Part shown: positions 27,394-36,589 of the stretch, in pieces
How the letters are laid out: each line of letters opens with the position of its first letter
Numbering within the stretch: the first letter of the stretch is position 1
Assembly: GCA_017435665.1 (NCBI GenBank)
Contig: JAFSEP010000018.1
Location: forward strand, 51,949 to 115,948
Source of the DNA: Clostridia bacterium
Lineage (GTDB): Bacteria; Bacillota; Clostridia; Oscillospirales; Acutalibacteraceae
DNA length: 64,000 nt
Direction of reading: 5' to 3'
Translations under genes and position numbers: made by a program
Notes under the pieces: model-generated
The model's input: the letters and a program-made list of their open reading frames with translations, nothing else
Databases searched by the model: none
Told to the model about the DNA's origin: nothing

Positions 27394-27422
27394 TATTATA
27401 CAGCGTTTGTTGGAATTTGTAA
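27394..27422 (-). promoter_or_regulatory. Promoter of the small peptide mRNA
   Basis: On the minus strand TTTACA, 17 nt, TATAAT (-10 at about 27394-27399), about 60 nt upstream of the small ORF. The first transcribed bases contain TGTAATTGAGAGG, which is also present in the opposing RNA's start region. Confidence 0.65.
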
Positions 27423-27489
27423 ATGATTGACTAAAGTGGCAATATGAAAATTTATAGGAAAAATAATTTCAACTTTTTTACGAAAGTTA

Positions 27490-27518
27490 TTGACAAATCT
27501 CCTTTAATGCTTTAGTAT
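27490..27518 (+). promoter_or_regulatory. Promoter of the trpB T-box transcript
   Basis: TTGACA (27490-27495), 17 nt, TAGTAT (27513-27518), just before the T-box leader. Confidence 0.7.
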
Positions 27519-27539
27519 ATTAAATACATCAATCATATT

Positions 27540-27765
27540 CAAACCGATGAGCAAGAGTAGTAACCGGATATGAAGCTTACAGAGAGTCACGGGCGGTGGA
27601 AAGTGACAACGGAGTATTCGTGCGAATGGACTTGTGAGGGCAACCCGAAAATTGCAGTAGGCGTTGACGGTACTCTGCCGTTACACAGAGAGCGTATGAT
27701 GGTACGTATTGATTAAGGTGGCAACGGTCTTCTGTTCCTTATGGGACAGAAGCTTTTATTTTTTT
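27540..27765 (+). ncRNA. T-box leader, tryptophan specifier (UGG)
   Basis: The leader has the stem I start GATGAGCAAGAGTAGTAA, an AGAGAGTC/GGGCGGTGGAAAGTGA segment, the specifier loop GAA-TGG-AC with codon UGG at 27627-27629, the T-box bulge AAGGTGGCAACGG (27714-27726), and a terminator stem (CTTCTGTTCC / GGGACAGAAG, about 27729-27752) followed by T residues. Uncharged tRNA-Trp should favour read-through into trpB. Confidence 0.92.
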
Positions 27766-27868
27766 AAGGAAGTGTTTTTATGTTTTTATCGGGAATCCGA
27801 TGGCGTTCATATACAGCGTTACATTACATCAATATAAATAAACCAAATATACAGAAGGAGATATTACA

Positions 27869-29110
27869 ATGAATAAATATAAGGATTTTGACAACTATCT
27901 GAAGGAATTTCCCACAGAGGACGGATATTTCGGTGAGTTCGGCGGAGCCTTTCTCCCACCTGAGCTTGAGCCTGCATTCAAGGAAGCAGACGATGCTTAT
28001 GAGGCAATCTGCCATTCAGCACAGTTTATCAACGAGCTGAGAAGAATAAGAAAGGAATTTCAGGGCAGACCCACTCCCGTTTACCATTGCGAGAGACTTT
28101 CAAAGCTCTTCGGTAACTGTCAGATTTATCTCAAGAGAGAGGATCTGAACCATACGGGTGCTCATAAGCTTAACCACTGTATGGGTGAGGGACTTCTTGC
28201 AAAATATATGGGCAAGAAGAAGCTCATTGCCGAAACAGGTGCAGGTCAGCACGGTGTTGCCCTTGCAACTGCCGCCGCATATTTCGGTCTCGAATGTGAC
28301 ATATATATGGGCGAGGTTGATATTGCAAAACAGCATCCCAACGTTATCAGAATGAAGATGCTGGGTGCAAACGTTATTCCCGTAACTCACGGTCTCAAGA
28401 CACTCAAGGAGGCAGTCGATGCCGCATTCGATGCATATCTCAAGGAATATGACAGAGCGATTTACTGTATCGGCTCTGCACTCGGTCCCCATCCCTTCCC
28501 GAAGATGGTAAGAGATTTTCAGGCAATTATCGGTATTGAAGCAAGAGAACAGTTCCTTGATATGACAGGCATTATGCCCGATGCGGTATGTGCCTGTGTA
28601 GGCGGCGGCTCTAACTCAATCGGTATGTTCGTGCCCTTCCTTGCTGACCCGGTTGAAATTTACGGTATCGAGCCTCTCGGTAAGGGCAGCGCAGTAGGCG
28701 ATCACGCAGCAACAATGGCATACGGTACAAAGGGCAGACTTCACGGCTTTGAGAGCTATCTTCTTCAGGATGAAAAAGGTGAGCCCCTTCCCGTATATTC
28801 AATCGCAAGCGGTCTTGATTATCCCGGTGTAGGCCCCGAGCACGCATACCTGAGAGATACAGGCAGAGTTCACTACGAAACCGTAAGTGACGAAGAAGCT
28901 ATGGAGGCTTTCTTCCTGCTTTGCAGATATGAGGGTATCATCCCCGCAATCGAAAGCTCTCACGCTGTGGCATACGCTATAAGATACGCAAAGGAGCATA
29001 AGTCAGGCTCAATTCTTGTCAGCCTTTCGGGCAGAGGTGATAAGGATATCGACTATGTTTATGAAAACTATGGCTGCGGTGAAAAATTCAAACTTGACTA
29101 CAACGTCTGA
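27869..29110 (+). CDS. trpB: Tryptophan synthase beta chain, stand-alone
   Basis: 413 residues. PLP lysine K100 in [12 protein letters not shown], catalytic E122 in AETGAGQHG, and the phosphate loop [12 protein letters not shown] are present, so the enzyme should be active (indole plus serine to tryptophan). No trpA or other trp gene is beside it, and the Trp-specific T-box controls it alone. The cell probably uses it to make tryptophan from external or salvaged indole, or to pair with a TrpA encoded elsewhere. The start ATG 27869 has AAGGAGA upstream. Confidence 0.93.
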   Translation: MNKYKDFDNYLKEFPTEDGYFGEFGGAFLPPELEPAFKEADDAYEAICHSAQFINELRRIRKEFQGRPTPVYHCERLSKLFGNCQIYLKREDLNHTGAHKLNHCMGEGLLAKYMGKKKLIAETGAGQHGVALATAAAYFGLECDIYMGEVDIAKQHPNVIRMKMLGANVIPVTHGLKTLKEAVDAAFDAYLKEYDRAIYCIGSALGPHPFPKMVRDFQAIIGIEAREQFLDMTGIMPDAVCACVGGGSNSIGMFVPFLADPVEIYGIEPLGKGSAVGDHAATMAYGTKGRLHGFESYLLQDEKGEPLPVYSIASGLDYPGVGPEHAYLRDTGRVHYETVSDEEAMEAFFLLCRYEGIIPAIESSHAVAYAIRYAKEHKSGSILVSLSGRGDKDIDYVYENYGCGEKFKLDYNV

Positions 29111-29153
29111 TATTACTATAATATAGGTATCAAACACAGACAGGAGACATAAC

Positions 29154-29423
29154 ATGGAAGATGAAGGCATTATCACCCTGACAGATAACAGCGGTGAAGA
29201 GGAAAGCTTCGGCTTTCTCGATATTATCGAATATGAGGGTGAGGAATTTATTGTTCTTTATCCCATGAATGACGATGAAGGTCAGCTTCTTATTCTCAAG
29301 GTTGAGGAGGATGCCACAAGCGACGAATATGACAGCTATGTTGGTATCGAGGACGACGACCTTGTCCAGGCAGTTTTTCAGGCTTATCTTGAAAAGCACA
29401 AGGACGAACAAATTGAAAATTGA
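29154..29423 (+). CDS. DUF1292 (YrzB-like) acidic protein
   Basis: 89 residues, very acidic, with ITLTDNSGEEESFGFLDIIEYEGEEFIVLYP, the standard DUF1292 pattern seen in many Bacillota, where it often accompanies ruvX/alaS-type loci. RBS CAGGAG precedes ATG 29154. The function is unknown. It lies 43 nt after trpB and probably shares its transcript. A terminator follows at 29501. Confidence 0.88.
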   Translation: MEDEGIITLTDNSGEEESFGFLDIIEYEGEEFIVLYPMNDDEGQLLILKVEEDATSDEYDSYVGIEDDDLVQAVFQAYLEKHKDEQIEN

Positions 29424-29500
29424 AAATGGAAAATTGAAAAATTATGTGGAGCGAAGCTCCGATTTTATCCGTTTCAGTTCAAATGAAAACTAAAGATTTA

Positions 29501-29537
29501 TCCCGCCAACTTGCAAAAAATGTTGGCGGGATTTTTG
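29501..29537 (+). terminator. Terminator of trpB-DUF1292
   Basis: TCCCGCCAAC (29501-29510) pairs with GTTGGCGGGA (29522-29531), followed by TTTTT. Confidence 0.85.
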
Positions 29538-29539
29538 TT

Positions 29540-30000
29540 CTGATTTTTTCAAGGCGTCAGTCGTGGGCGGAATAAACAAAAAACAACGGGCGGAAAAAGT
29601 GTGATGTCCTTAGCGGAGGATTTGAAAATTCTTTCAAATCTTGTTAAGAACCGGCATCGCATTTGTGTATAAATGCATTTGGGCAGTAGCTCAAACCCAC
29701 TAATAACAGAAAAGAGAAGATTCGTTTAGATAACGAGTCTTCTCTTTCATTTTGTCTGTTAAGTGATATGCTGACCATAGTCAGCGTGATATTTTCGCTT
29801 TGCGAAAGTGATATTAAGTCCTTTGGATTTAGTGATATTCTATTCGCCCATAACTTGCGAAGAAAATAACACTCGGCTGAAAGCCGAATAACACTGCGTA
29901 GCAATATAACTCGCCGTAGGCGAATAGAGTTGCGCGATACTTCGCTTGGAGTATCGCGCTAATCCGCCCGTTTAATTGTGCATTGTGCATTGTGCATTGA
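29540..30000. repeat. Non-coding repeat element with GTGATAT hairpin array
   Basis: After CAGTCGTGGGCGG comes a unique stretch, then a long stem-loop (AAAGAGAAGA...TCTTCTCTTT, about 29708-29750). A run of small hairpins follows, separated by GTGATAT (29764-29842). The separators then invert to ATAACAC/ATATAAC (29868-29910), and the stretch ends with a GCGCGATACTTCGCTTGGAGTATCGCGC-type stem. This looks like a palindromic MITE-like element. It ends with (ATTGTGC)n repeats before valS. The 86-codon frame at 29644-29904 has no start signals and is not a gene. Confidence 0.65.
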
Positions 30001-30010
30001 GAATTGTCGC

Positions 30011-32635
30011 TTACTTCAGCTTAGCAAGGCTTTCGTTGATCATCTTTACCTTTTCGTTAAGCTTTGCAGCCTCCTGCTTCTGTCCTTCAACAACGCTTTC
30101 GGGAGCCTTGCTGAGGAAGCCGGGGTTATTAAGCTTGTTGTTAATCTGGTCAAGCTTCTTCTGTGCAGCTTCAAGCTCCTTTGTCAGTCTCTTTCTTTCT
30201 GCCTCGAAGTCAACAAGCTCACCCATGGGAATATAAATCTTTGCATCGTGAGTAACAATGCATACAGCGTCCTCAAGGTGGTCGAAGCTATCGCCGATTT
30301 CAGTTTCCGATGCAGAAGCAAGTCTCTGCATAAATACTGCTGAAAGGGCAAATACGTCCTTCTTTTCTGTTGCGATATATACCTTTGCCTTTCTTGATGG
30401 AGGAACGTTCATCTCTCCTCGTCTGTTACGGATAGCACGGATTGCACCCATGATGCTTTCCATCTTTTCCTCGTCCTCGGCAAAGTTAAGCTCGTCGCTG
30501 TATACGGGCCATGCACTCTTCATAATCGTCTCACCGTCGTGAGGAAGAGTCTGCCAGATTTCCTCTGTGATGAAGGGCATAAAGGGATGAAGGAGCTTGA
30601 GTGTCTCACTCATAATATAGATGAGAACTGCCTTTACCTGCTCTGCCTTTTCACCGCCCTGCTGAAGTCTTATCTTAGCAATTTCAATATACCAGTCGCA
30701 GAAGATATCCCAGATGAAATCGTAAAGCTTCTGAACAGCAATACCAAGCTCGAACTTATCAAGGTTGTCAGTTACTTCCTTTGCAAGCTTATTGAAGAGT
30801 GAAAGAATCCACTTATCCTCTGTCTCAAGGCTTTCGGGAATGTAGGGAGCCTTTTCGCTTCCGTCAAGGTTCATAAGAATAAATCTTGCGGCATTCCATA
30901 TCTTGTTTGCAAAGTTACGGCTTGCCTCAACCTTCTTTTCAGAGTAACGCATATCGTTTCCGGGGCTGTTACCTGTGGCAAGTGTAAATCTCAGAGCGTC
31001 AGCACCGTACTTCTCAATAACGAGAAGAGGATCAATACCGTTACCGAGAGATTTCGACATCTTTCTGCCAAGCTCGTCACGGACGATACCGTGGATGAAT
31101 ACGGTGTTGAAGGGTGCTTCGCCCATATGCTCGCAGGCTGAGAATATCATTCTGGCAACCCAGAAGAAGATGATGTCATAGCCTGTTACAAGTGTGCTTG
31201 TGGGATAATAGTGCATAAGCTCAGGTGTCTTTTCGGGCCAGCCCAATGTTGAGAAGGGCCAGAGTGCCGATGAGAACCATGTGTCAAGGGTATCGGGATC
31301 CTGATCAAGCTTTGTGCTGCCACACTTGGGACAGGTATGGGGTACTTCCTTGGAAACTATGATTTCACCGCAATCTGCACAGTACCACGCAGGAATTCTG
31401 TGTCCCCACCAGAGCTGACGGGATATACACCAGTCACGGATGTTTTCCATCCAGTTGAAATAAATCTTATCAAATCTTTCGGGAACGAATTTTACCGTTC
31501 CGTTCTTAACAACCTCAATAGCAGGCTTTGCAAGGGGTTCCATCTTTACGAACCACTGCTTTGATACTCTGGGCTCAACTGTTGTGTGGCAACGGTAACA
31601 AGAGCCTACCTCGTGCTTAGTGGGCTCGATTTTCACAAGTGCGCCAGCCTCTTCCATATCGGCAACGATAGCCTTGCGGCATTCCATAAGAGACATACCT
31701 GCATACTTGCCTGCCTTCTCATTCATAAAGCCGTCGTCTGTCATAACGTTGATAATGGGAAGATTTGCTCTGAGGCCAACCTCAAAGTCGTTGGGGTCGT
31801 GTGCCGGTGTGATTTTAACTGCACCTGTACCCTTATCCATCTTTGCATAGGTGTCTGCAACGACGGGAATTTCCCTGCCGATAACAGGAATTATACAGGT
31901 CTTACCTATAATATCCTTGTATCTTTCATCATCGGGGTGAACAGCCACACCTGTATCACCCGGGATTGTTTCGGGTCTTGTGGTAGCAACCTCAACATAT
32001 CCGCTTCCGTCTGCAAAGGGATAACGGATGTGCCAGAAAGCACCGTCCTTTTCTTCATATTCAACCTCAGCGTCTGAAATTGATGTCTTACAGTGTGAGC
32101 ACCAGTTGATAATTCTCTCACCACGGTATATAAGGCCCTTTTCATAAAGGTTTACGAAAACCTCTTTGACTGCTCTGTTACAGCCTTCATCAAGTGTGAA
32201 GCGCTCTCTGTCCCAGTCGCAGGAGGAGCCCATCTTCTTGAGCTGCTCAATAATTCTTCCGCCGTACTGCTTCTTCCAGTCCCAAGCTCTTTCAAGGAAG
32301 CCTTCTCTGCCGAGATCCTCCTTTGAAATGCCTTCCTTCTTCATGGCTTCAACAATCTTTGCCTCTGTTGCAATTGAAGCGTGGTCTGTGCCGGGAAGCC
32401 AGAGGGTATCATAGCCCTGCATTCTTCTGTATCGGATAAGGATATCCTGAAGAGTATTGTCAAGGGCGTGTCCCATATGAAGCTGACCTGTGATGTTCGG
32501 GGGCGGAATCACGATAGTATAGGGATTCTTTTTTTCGTCCACTTCAGCGTGGAAGTACTTACCGTCAAGCCAATATTTGTAAATTCGGTCTTCAACCTCT
32601 GACGGGTCATACTGCTTTGCAAGTTCTTTTGCCAT
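30011..32635 (-). CDS. valS: Valyl-tRNA synthetase
   Basis: 874 residues from ATG 32635 (AGGAGTG 7 nt upstream; an in-frame GTG at 32644 overlaps the ribosome binding site). It has the class I HIGH motif [15 protein letters not shown], the KMSKSLGNG loop, a CP1 editing domain with [15 protein letters not shown], a zinc-type [21 protein letters not shown] insertion, and a C-terminal coiled coil ([21 protein letters not shown]), as in ValS. It is regulated by its own valine T-box. Confidence 0.97.
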   Translation of the reverse strand: MAKELAKQYDPSEVEDRIYKYWLDGKYFHAEVDEKKNPYTIVIPPPNITGQLHMGHALDNTLQDILIRYRRMQGYDTLWLPGTDHASIATEAKIVEAMKKEGISKEDLGREGFLERAWDWKKQYGGRIIEQLKKMGSSCDWDRERFTLDEGCNRAVKEVFVNLYEKGLIYRGERIINWCSHCKTSISDAEVEYEEKDGAFWHIRYPFADGSGYVEVATTRPETIPGDTGVAVHPDDERYKDIIGKTCIIPVIGREIPVVADTYAKMDKGTGAVKITPAHDPNDFEVGLRANLPIINVMTDDGFMNEKAGKYAGMSLMECRKAIVADMEEAGALVKIEPTKHEVGSCYRCHTTVEPRVSKQWFVKMEPLAKPAIEVVKNGTVKFVPERFDKIYFNWMENIRDWCISRQLWWGHRIPAWYCADCGEIIVSKEVPHTCPKCGSTKLDQDPDTLDTWFSSALWPFSTLGWPEKTPELMHYYPTSTLVTGYDIIFFWVARMIFSACEHMGEAPFNTVFIHGIVRDELGRKMSKSLGNGIDPLLVIEKYGADALRFTLATGNSPGNDMRYSEKKVEASRNFANKIWNAARFILMNLDGSEKAPYIPESLETEDKWILSLFNKLAKEVTDNLDKFELGIAVQKLYDFIWDIFCDWYIEIAKIRLQQGGEKAEQVKAVLIYIMSETLKLLHPFMPFITEEIWQTLPHDGETIMKSAWPVYSDELNFAEDEEKMESIMGAIRAIRNRRGEMNVPPSRKAKVYIATEKKDVFALSAVFMQRLASASETEIGDSFDHLEDAVCIVTHDAKIYIPMGELVDFEAERKRLTKELEAAQKKLDQINNKLNNPGFLSKAPESVVEGQKQEAAKLNEKVKMINESLAKLK

Positions 32636-32773
32636 ATTTATCACTCCTGTTTCAAATTGATAATTGAAAATGTCGACCCCTCAGTCAAAATCGCAATCCG
32701 ATTTTGACAGCTCCCCTTTCAGGGAGAGCCTTAAAAAACTGTGGCTGTGGTCTTAATTATAAAGTTTTGCAAA

Positions 32774-33015
32774 TAAAAAAACGCCCCGAGAAAAAATCTC
32801 AGGGCGAAAATACACTTTCCGTGGTACCACCTGAATTCAGAGCTTTGCTCTGCACTCAAAATCTTTAACGCAGACATACGTCGGGTTCTAATCAGCCGAA
32901 GCCTTTCTTCCCGAAGCTGACAAGCTACCTTCACCTTTGCTCTTGCAGAAACTCTCACCAACCGTTTCCTCTCTGAAGCAGGGAACAAAGCCTACTCTCT
33001 TGTTCGTAACGCTAT
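32774..33015 (-). ncRNA. T-box leader, valine specifier (GUA)
   Basis: On the minus strand: stem I with AAGAGAGTAGG and GGTTGGTGAGAG, a specifier loop GTGAAG-GTA-GC with codon GUA at 32926-32928, the T-box sequence CAGGTGGTACCACGG (about 32819-32833), and a terminator CGCCCTGAGATTTTTTCTCGGGGCG followed by T7 (32774-32806). Uncharged tRNA-Val should allow valS expression. Confidence 0.93.
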
Positions 33016-33031
33016 ATATTTATCCTTGGTA

Positions 33032-33060
33032 TTTTAGCATAAAGCAAAAAGGAAGTCAAG
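33032..33060 (-). promoter_or_regulatory. valS T-box promoter
   Basis: On the minus strand TTGACT, 17 nt, TAAAAT (-10 at 33032-33037), about 20 nt before the leader. Confidence 0.65.
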
Positions 33061-33085
33061 AGGTGAATTATGCTTTATGTTGCAA

Positions 33086-34912
33086 TTACCTTCCGCCGCA
33101 TCTCAGCGCATTGAGAATTGCTATCACGGAAACACCTACATCGGCAAAGACAGCCATCCACATATTCGCAAAACCGAAAATGCCCAGAAGCATTATTGCG
33201 AACTTGATGCCGAGAGCAAAAATGATGTTTTGTCTGACAATGCGTAAGGTCTTTCTGCTTATCTCAACCGTAAGAGCAACCTTTTCAATATCATCATCCA
33301 TTATGACAATATCCGCCGCCTCAATGGCTGCATCGCTTCCGAGAGCCCCCATAGCAATTCCTATATCCGCTTCCGTCAGCACGGGGGCATCGTTGAGACC
33401 GTCACCGACGAAGATAACCGACTGACCGTTCTGTCTGATTTCACAGAGCCTTTCCACCTTTTGGTCAGGCAGGAGTTCTGCATAAAACTCGTCGATACCT
33501 GTCTTATCTGCGACATATCTTCCGATTTTTTCTTTATCACCTGTAAGCATAACGGTTTTCTTTATTCCGTTTTTCCTGAGCCTGAAAATCGCCTTTTCTG
33601 CTCTGTCCTTCACCCTGTCGGCTACTGTAACATAACCAACAAACTGACCGTCAACAGCCGCATACACCACCGTCAGTTCACTTTCCGATTTAACATATTC
33701 TATATTGTTTCGCTCCATAAGAGCCTCATTTCCTGCAAGGAGGGTCTTTCCGTTTATCACTGCGCTGACACCGAAACCGGGTAACTGCTTCACGTCTGTG
33801 ACCTCATCGTGGTCCTTTCCCTCATTACTAAGCTGAGCGATACACCTTGCAATGGGGTGGTCAACGTAGCTTTCTGCAAGTGCGAGGTAATATTTCAGTT
33901 CATTCTCAGCAACACCGTAGGTCTTAATCTCAGCCACCTCAAAGCGACCTTCCGTGAGAGTTCCTGTTTTATCGAAAACTGCAACCTCAGCCTTTGCGGC
34001 GAGCTCAAGGAAGTTGCTTCCCTTTATGAGTATGCCCGAAGCCGATGCTCTGCCTATGGAACAGAAGAAGGTCAGAGGTACCGATATAACAAGGGCACAG
34101 GGACAGGAAACCACAAGAAACAGCAACGCTCTGGACACCCAAGTTGCCCAATCCCCTGTTATAATGGAAGGAACAAGCGCAATAACCGCTGCCGCAATTA
34201 CGACACAGGGAGTATATTTCCGTGCAAACTTTGTTATAAAGCTTTCTGTCTTTGCCTTGCGTGAGGACGCCTCCTCCACAAGATACATTATCTTACTTGC
34301 GGTGCTGTCCTCGAACTCTTTCGTTGTCCTGATTTCAATTGTACTGCCAAGATTTATGCATCCGCTGAGCACCTCATCCCCAACGGCGGCCTCTGTGGGC
34401 ACGCTCTCCCCTGTAAGGGCAGAACTTTCAATAACTGTCTGACCTGAGACAATTATTCCGTCAATAGCAATCTTTTCACCTGTCCTGACTATGATGATAT
34501 CGCCCACCTCAACCTCTTCGGGCATAACCTGAGTAAGCTCGCCGTCAACCATTATATTTGCATATTCGGGGACTATATTTATAAGCTCGCTGACACTTTT
34601 ACGTGAACGTCCCACAGCTATGCTTTCAAACAGCTCACCCACCTGATAAAAAAGCATTACTGCTACTGCTTCGGAATACTCTCTGAGAGCAAAGGCACCG
34701 AGGGTTGCAACAAGCATAAGGAAGTTTTCATCAAAGACCTGACCTTGTCTTATGTTCTTTACCGCCTTTATAATAACACTGTATCCGACTGTGAGATATG
34801 CTGCCACAAACAGGAGCAGACTCACCCACTCGTATGGCACAATAAACCCGCCGACAAACAGTATCCCGGAAACAATTATCTTTGTCAGAAGCTTTTTCTG
34901 TTTCTTCGTCAT
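33086..34912 (-). CDS. Zn/Cd/Pb-type P1B ATPase lacking an HMA domain
   Basis: 608 residues. It has the CPC metal site in TM6 (VVSCPCALVISVP, Cys 270 and 272), phosphorylated D314 in DKTGTLTEG, TGES (168-171), the HP locus VDHPIARC, and a C-terminal FADVGVSVIAILNALR whose D-x-G fits the P1B-2 (ZntA/CadA) group. It exports divalent heavy metals. The N-terminal HMA domain normally fused to CadA/ZntA is absent. A separate 72-residue HMA protein is encoded 5 nt upstream. ATG 34912 is chosen with AAGG upstream. Confidence 0.9.
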   Translation of the reverse strand: MTKKQKKLLTKIIVSGILFVGGFIVPYEWVSLLLFVAAYLTVGYSVIIKAVKNIRQGQVFDENFLMLVATLGAFALREYSEAVAVMLFYQVGELFESIAVGRSRKSVSELINIVPEYANIMVDGELTQVMPEEVEVGDIIIVRTGEKIAIDGIIVSGQTVIESSALTGESVPTEAAVGDEVLSGCINLGSTIEIRTTKEFEDSTASKIMYLVEEASSRKAKTESFITKFARKYTPCVVIAAAVIALVPSIITGDWATWVSRALLFLVVSCPCALVISVPLTFFCSIGRASASGILIKGSNFLELAAKAEVAVFDKTGTLTEGRFEVAEIKTYGVAENELKYYLALAESYVDHPIARCIAQLSNEGKDHDEVTDVKQLPGFGVSAVINGKTLLAGNEALMERNNIEYVKSESELTVVYAAVDGQFVGYVTVADRVKDRAEKAIFRLRKNGIKKTVMLTGDKEKIGRYVADKTGIDEFYAELLPDQKVERLCEIRQNGQSVIFVGDGLNDAPVLTEADIGIAMGALGSDAAIEAADIVIMDDDIEKVALTVEISRKTLRIVRQNIIFALGIKFAIMLLGIFGFANMWMAVFADVGVSVIAILNALRCGGR

Positions 34913-34917
34913 AGCAT

Positions 34918-35136
34918 TTACCTTACAATTCTGCAATCAGGCTCAAACCTTTTGCAGATTTTCTGCGCTTCGTCCATAATACTTTCAAGCTTTTCATCAT
35001 CGGCAACAATTATCATCTTCTGTGTCATAAAGCTGATGCTTACCTTTTCAACACCCTCAAGCTTTGAGATTGCAGCTTCCATTTTTGCCGCACAGTTTGC
35101 ACATTCAAGCTCTTCCATTTTAAATACCTTTTTCAT
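34918..35136 (-). CDS. Stand-alone heavy-metal-associated (HMA) domain protein
   Basis: 72 residues in a ferredoxin-like HMA fold with the metal site CANC (residues 12-15). It most likely hands metal to the adjacent P-type ATPase, replacing the usual fused domain. The AAGGAG site lies at the end of arsR, and its stop is 5 nt before the ATPase start, so the three genes arsR-HMA-ATPase are one tight operon. Confidence 0.9.
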   Translation of the reverse strand: MKKVFKMEELECANCAAKMEAAISKLEGVEKVSISFMTQKMIIVADDEKLESIMDEAQKICKRFEPDCRIVR

Positions 35137-35142
35137 CGCAAA

Positions 35143-35502
35143 TTACTCCTTTATATGTTCGATACCCTGATTTATCATTGTTCTCACGTGGTCATCCGAA
35201 AGGGAATAGAATACGGTCTTTCCCTCACGTCTGAACTTAACAAGCTTTGCCTGCTTCAGAACTCTGAGCTGATGCGATATGGCTGACTGGCTCATTTCAA
35301 TAAGCTGGGCGATATCGCAGACACACATCTCACTTTCAAACAGAACATAGAGTATCTTTATACGGGTGCTGTCGGCAAAAACCTTAAATAATTCGGCAAG
35401 GTCATAAAGCTCCTCCTCACCCGGCATTTGTTTTTTTACCTTTTCAATAATATCTTCATGGGCGTGCATATATTCACAGCATTGGATATTCTCGTTTTCC
35501 AT
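35143..35502 (-). CDS. ArsR/SmtB-family metal-sensing repressor
   Basis: 119 residues. The winged helix has ELFKVFADSTRIKILYVLFES, the metal-box motif ESEMCVCDIAQLI (CVCD, alpha3-type site), the recognition helix SQSAISHQLRVLKQAKLV and the wing GKTVFYSL. An N-terminal CC (MENENIQCCEYMHAHED) adds possible CadC-like ligands. It should repress the operon until Zn/Cd/Pb binds. ATG 35502 has AGGAGG upstream; the longer frame from 35550 would run through the operator. Confidence 0.92.
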   Translation of the reverse strand: MENENIQCCEYMHAHEDIIEKVKKQMPGEEELYDLAELFKVFADSTRIKILYVLFESEMCVCDIAQLIEMSQSAISHQLRVLKQAKLVKFRREGKTVFYSLSDDHVRTMINQGIEHIKE

Positions 35503-35515
35503 AATTGCCTCCTGA

Positions 35516-35568
35516 CATATGAATGTTTGTTCATATGTTATTATATGCAATTATTCTGGTTTTGTCAA
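35516..35568 (-). promoter_or_regulatory. arsR operon promoter and operator
   Basis: On the minus strand a perfect TTGACA (35568-35563), 17 nt, TATAAT (35545-35540). It is followed by an inverted repeat CATATGAA-N6-TTCATATG (35516-35537) at the transcription start, typical of an ArsR/SmtB operator. Confidence 0.85.
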
Positions 35569-35574
35569 TAGGTA

Positions 35575-35614
35575 AAAAGAAAAAGCAGCACCCCGATTCT
35601 TTCGAATCGGGGTG
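35575..35614 (-). terminator. Terminator of the gene at 35629-36375
   Basis: CACCCCGATTC (35589-35599) pairs with GAATCGGGGTG. On the minus strand it is followed by CTGCTTTTTCTTTTT. Confidence 0.85.
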
Positions 35615-35628
35615 TGGTGTGATTGAGA

Positions 35629-36375
35629 TTAGGATGGTGAGTGACTATCTACTTTAATCAAGTCCAAAATTACCTGTAACCCATCTTCATTAACTCGTCC
35701 TAAATGAAAACATAATGGCATATTGGAGAAGTTAACAATAACACTATAATACTTCTCAGCGTAGTTAAAATTATCAAAAATACTATCTTTACCACCATTT
35801 TCACTATGGAGCGCCAAAATACTATTTATTGCTGCATTTCCATCGATTGTATACACAGCACCACCATAATTATCATAATAATTGTCAGATAAAAAAACAT
35901 CTATATGAGATATGTTTTCAACATTTAGTGCAGGTAAAGTTATATCACTTCTATAGCAATTATAAAATTCAACAGGCACCGCAGGATCTCCGTCATAATC
36001 ACAATACAGGAACAAATTATCTTCATCATTCCGATAATCATAAATATAGTAATTTTTAAATGCACTATTAACGCCTGCATAAAACTTAGCTACAGGTTGA
36101 ACATTCCTTTTGTGTATCGGCAAAAAATAACCACTATGATTGCTTATCAACGCATACTCATATCCATAATATGAAAACATCAATATATCACCGTTTTTGT
36201 TATAGCATATTTCCGATATTATTTTTGCTTCACACTCGGATTCTATATGAGACAATGATCTCTCATAGAAAGAACTGTAGTAATTTATTTGCAAGCATAA
36301 AAATATAGTAAAAAGCACATACATTATCCCTATAACCGTAAATATATATCTTTTATTTTTCTTTAAATATTGCAT
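35629..36375 (-). CDS. AT-rich membrane-anchored hypothetical protein
   Basis: 248 residues from ATG 36375 (GGAAGGAAG upstream). One membrane segment (about 10-32) is followed by an extracytoplasmic part rich in Y, N and D. Codon use favours A/T endings (TTA, AAT, ATA) much more than in its neighbours, which suggests separate ancestry. No domain is recognised. It is monocistronic, with a promoter at 36435-36463 and a strong terminator. Confidence 0.7.
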   Translation of the reverse strand: MQYLKKNKRYIFTVIGIMYVLFTIFLCLQINYYSSFYERSLSHIESECEAKIISEICYNKNGDILMFSYYGYEYALISNHSGYFLPIHKRNVQPVAKFYAGVNSAFKNYYIYDYRNDEDNLFLYCDYDGDPAVPVEFYNCYRSDITLPALNVENISHIDVFLSDNYYDNYGGAVYTIDGNAAINSILALHSENGGKDSIFDNFNYAEKYYSVIVNFSNMPLCFHLGRVNEDGLQVILDLIKVDSHSPS

Positions 36376-36434
36376 TTTTCCACTTCCTTCCGTGTTCCAA
36401 CATAAGTACAACTATCCATACTAACTTCAATTTA

Positions 36435-36463
36435 AGTGTATACCTTTCCTTCGTTTTTGTCAA
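36435..36463 (-). promoter_or_regulatory. Promoter of the 35629-36375 gene
   Basis: On the minus strand TTGACA (36463-36458), 17 nt, TACACT (36440-36435). Confidence 0.6.
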
Positions 36464-36507
36464 TGGTTACAGCATATACTTTCACAGACTCAGTGTTGCA
36501 ATAATCA

Positions 36508-36528
36508 TCCGACACCTTTAATAATTTT
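36508..36528 (+). repeat. 21 bp direct repeat, left copy
   Basis: TCCGACACCTTTAATAATTTT, identical to 37260-37280. Unlike the right copy it is not part of a hairpin. The two bound a 752 bp XRE module. Confidence 0.7.
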
Positions 36529-36532
36529 TGTT

Positions 36533-36574
36533 CAAAAAAAATATGGCGGAATGTTGCTTGAGCAACTGTTCCGC
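36533..36574 (-). terminator. Terminator of the XRE gene
   Basis: GGCGGAA-TG-TTGCT-TGAGCAA-CTG-TTCCGCC stem with a T7 run on the minus strand. Confidence 0.8.
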
Positions 36575-36589
36575 CGATTATCACTTATT

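Noticed and set aside
29644-29904. 86-codon minus-strand ORF in the trpB-valS gap
   Set aside because: It lies in the hairpin repeat element, has no ribosome binding site and no protein-like composition.
29764-29910. Possible CRISPR array (regular GTGATAT repeats)
   Set aside because: Repeats are only 7 nt, and every spacer is itself a hairpin of varying length. No cas genes are nearby.
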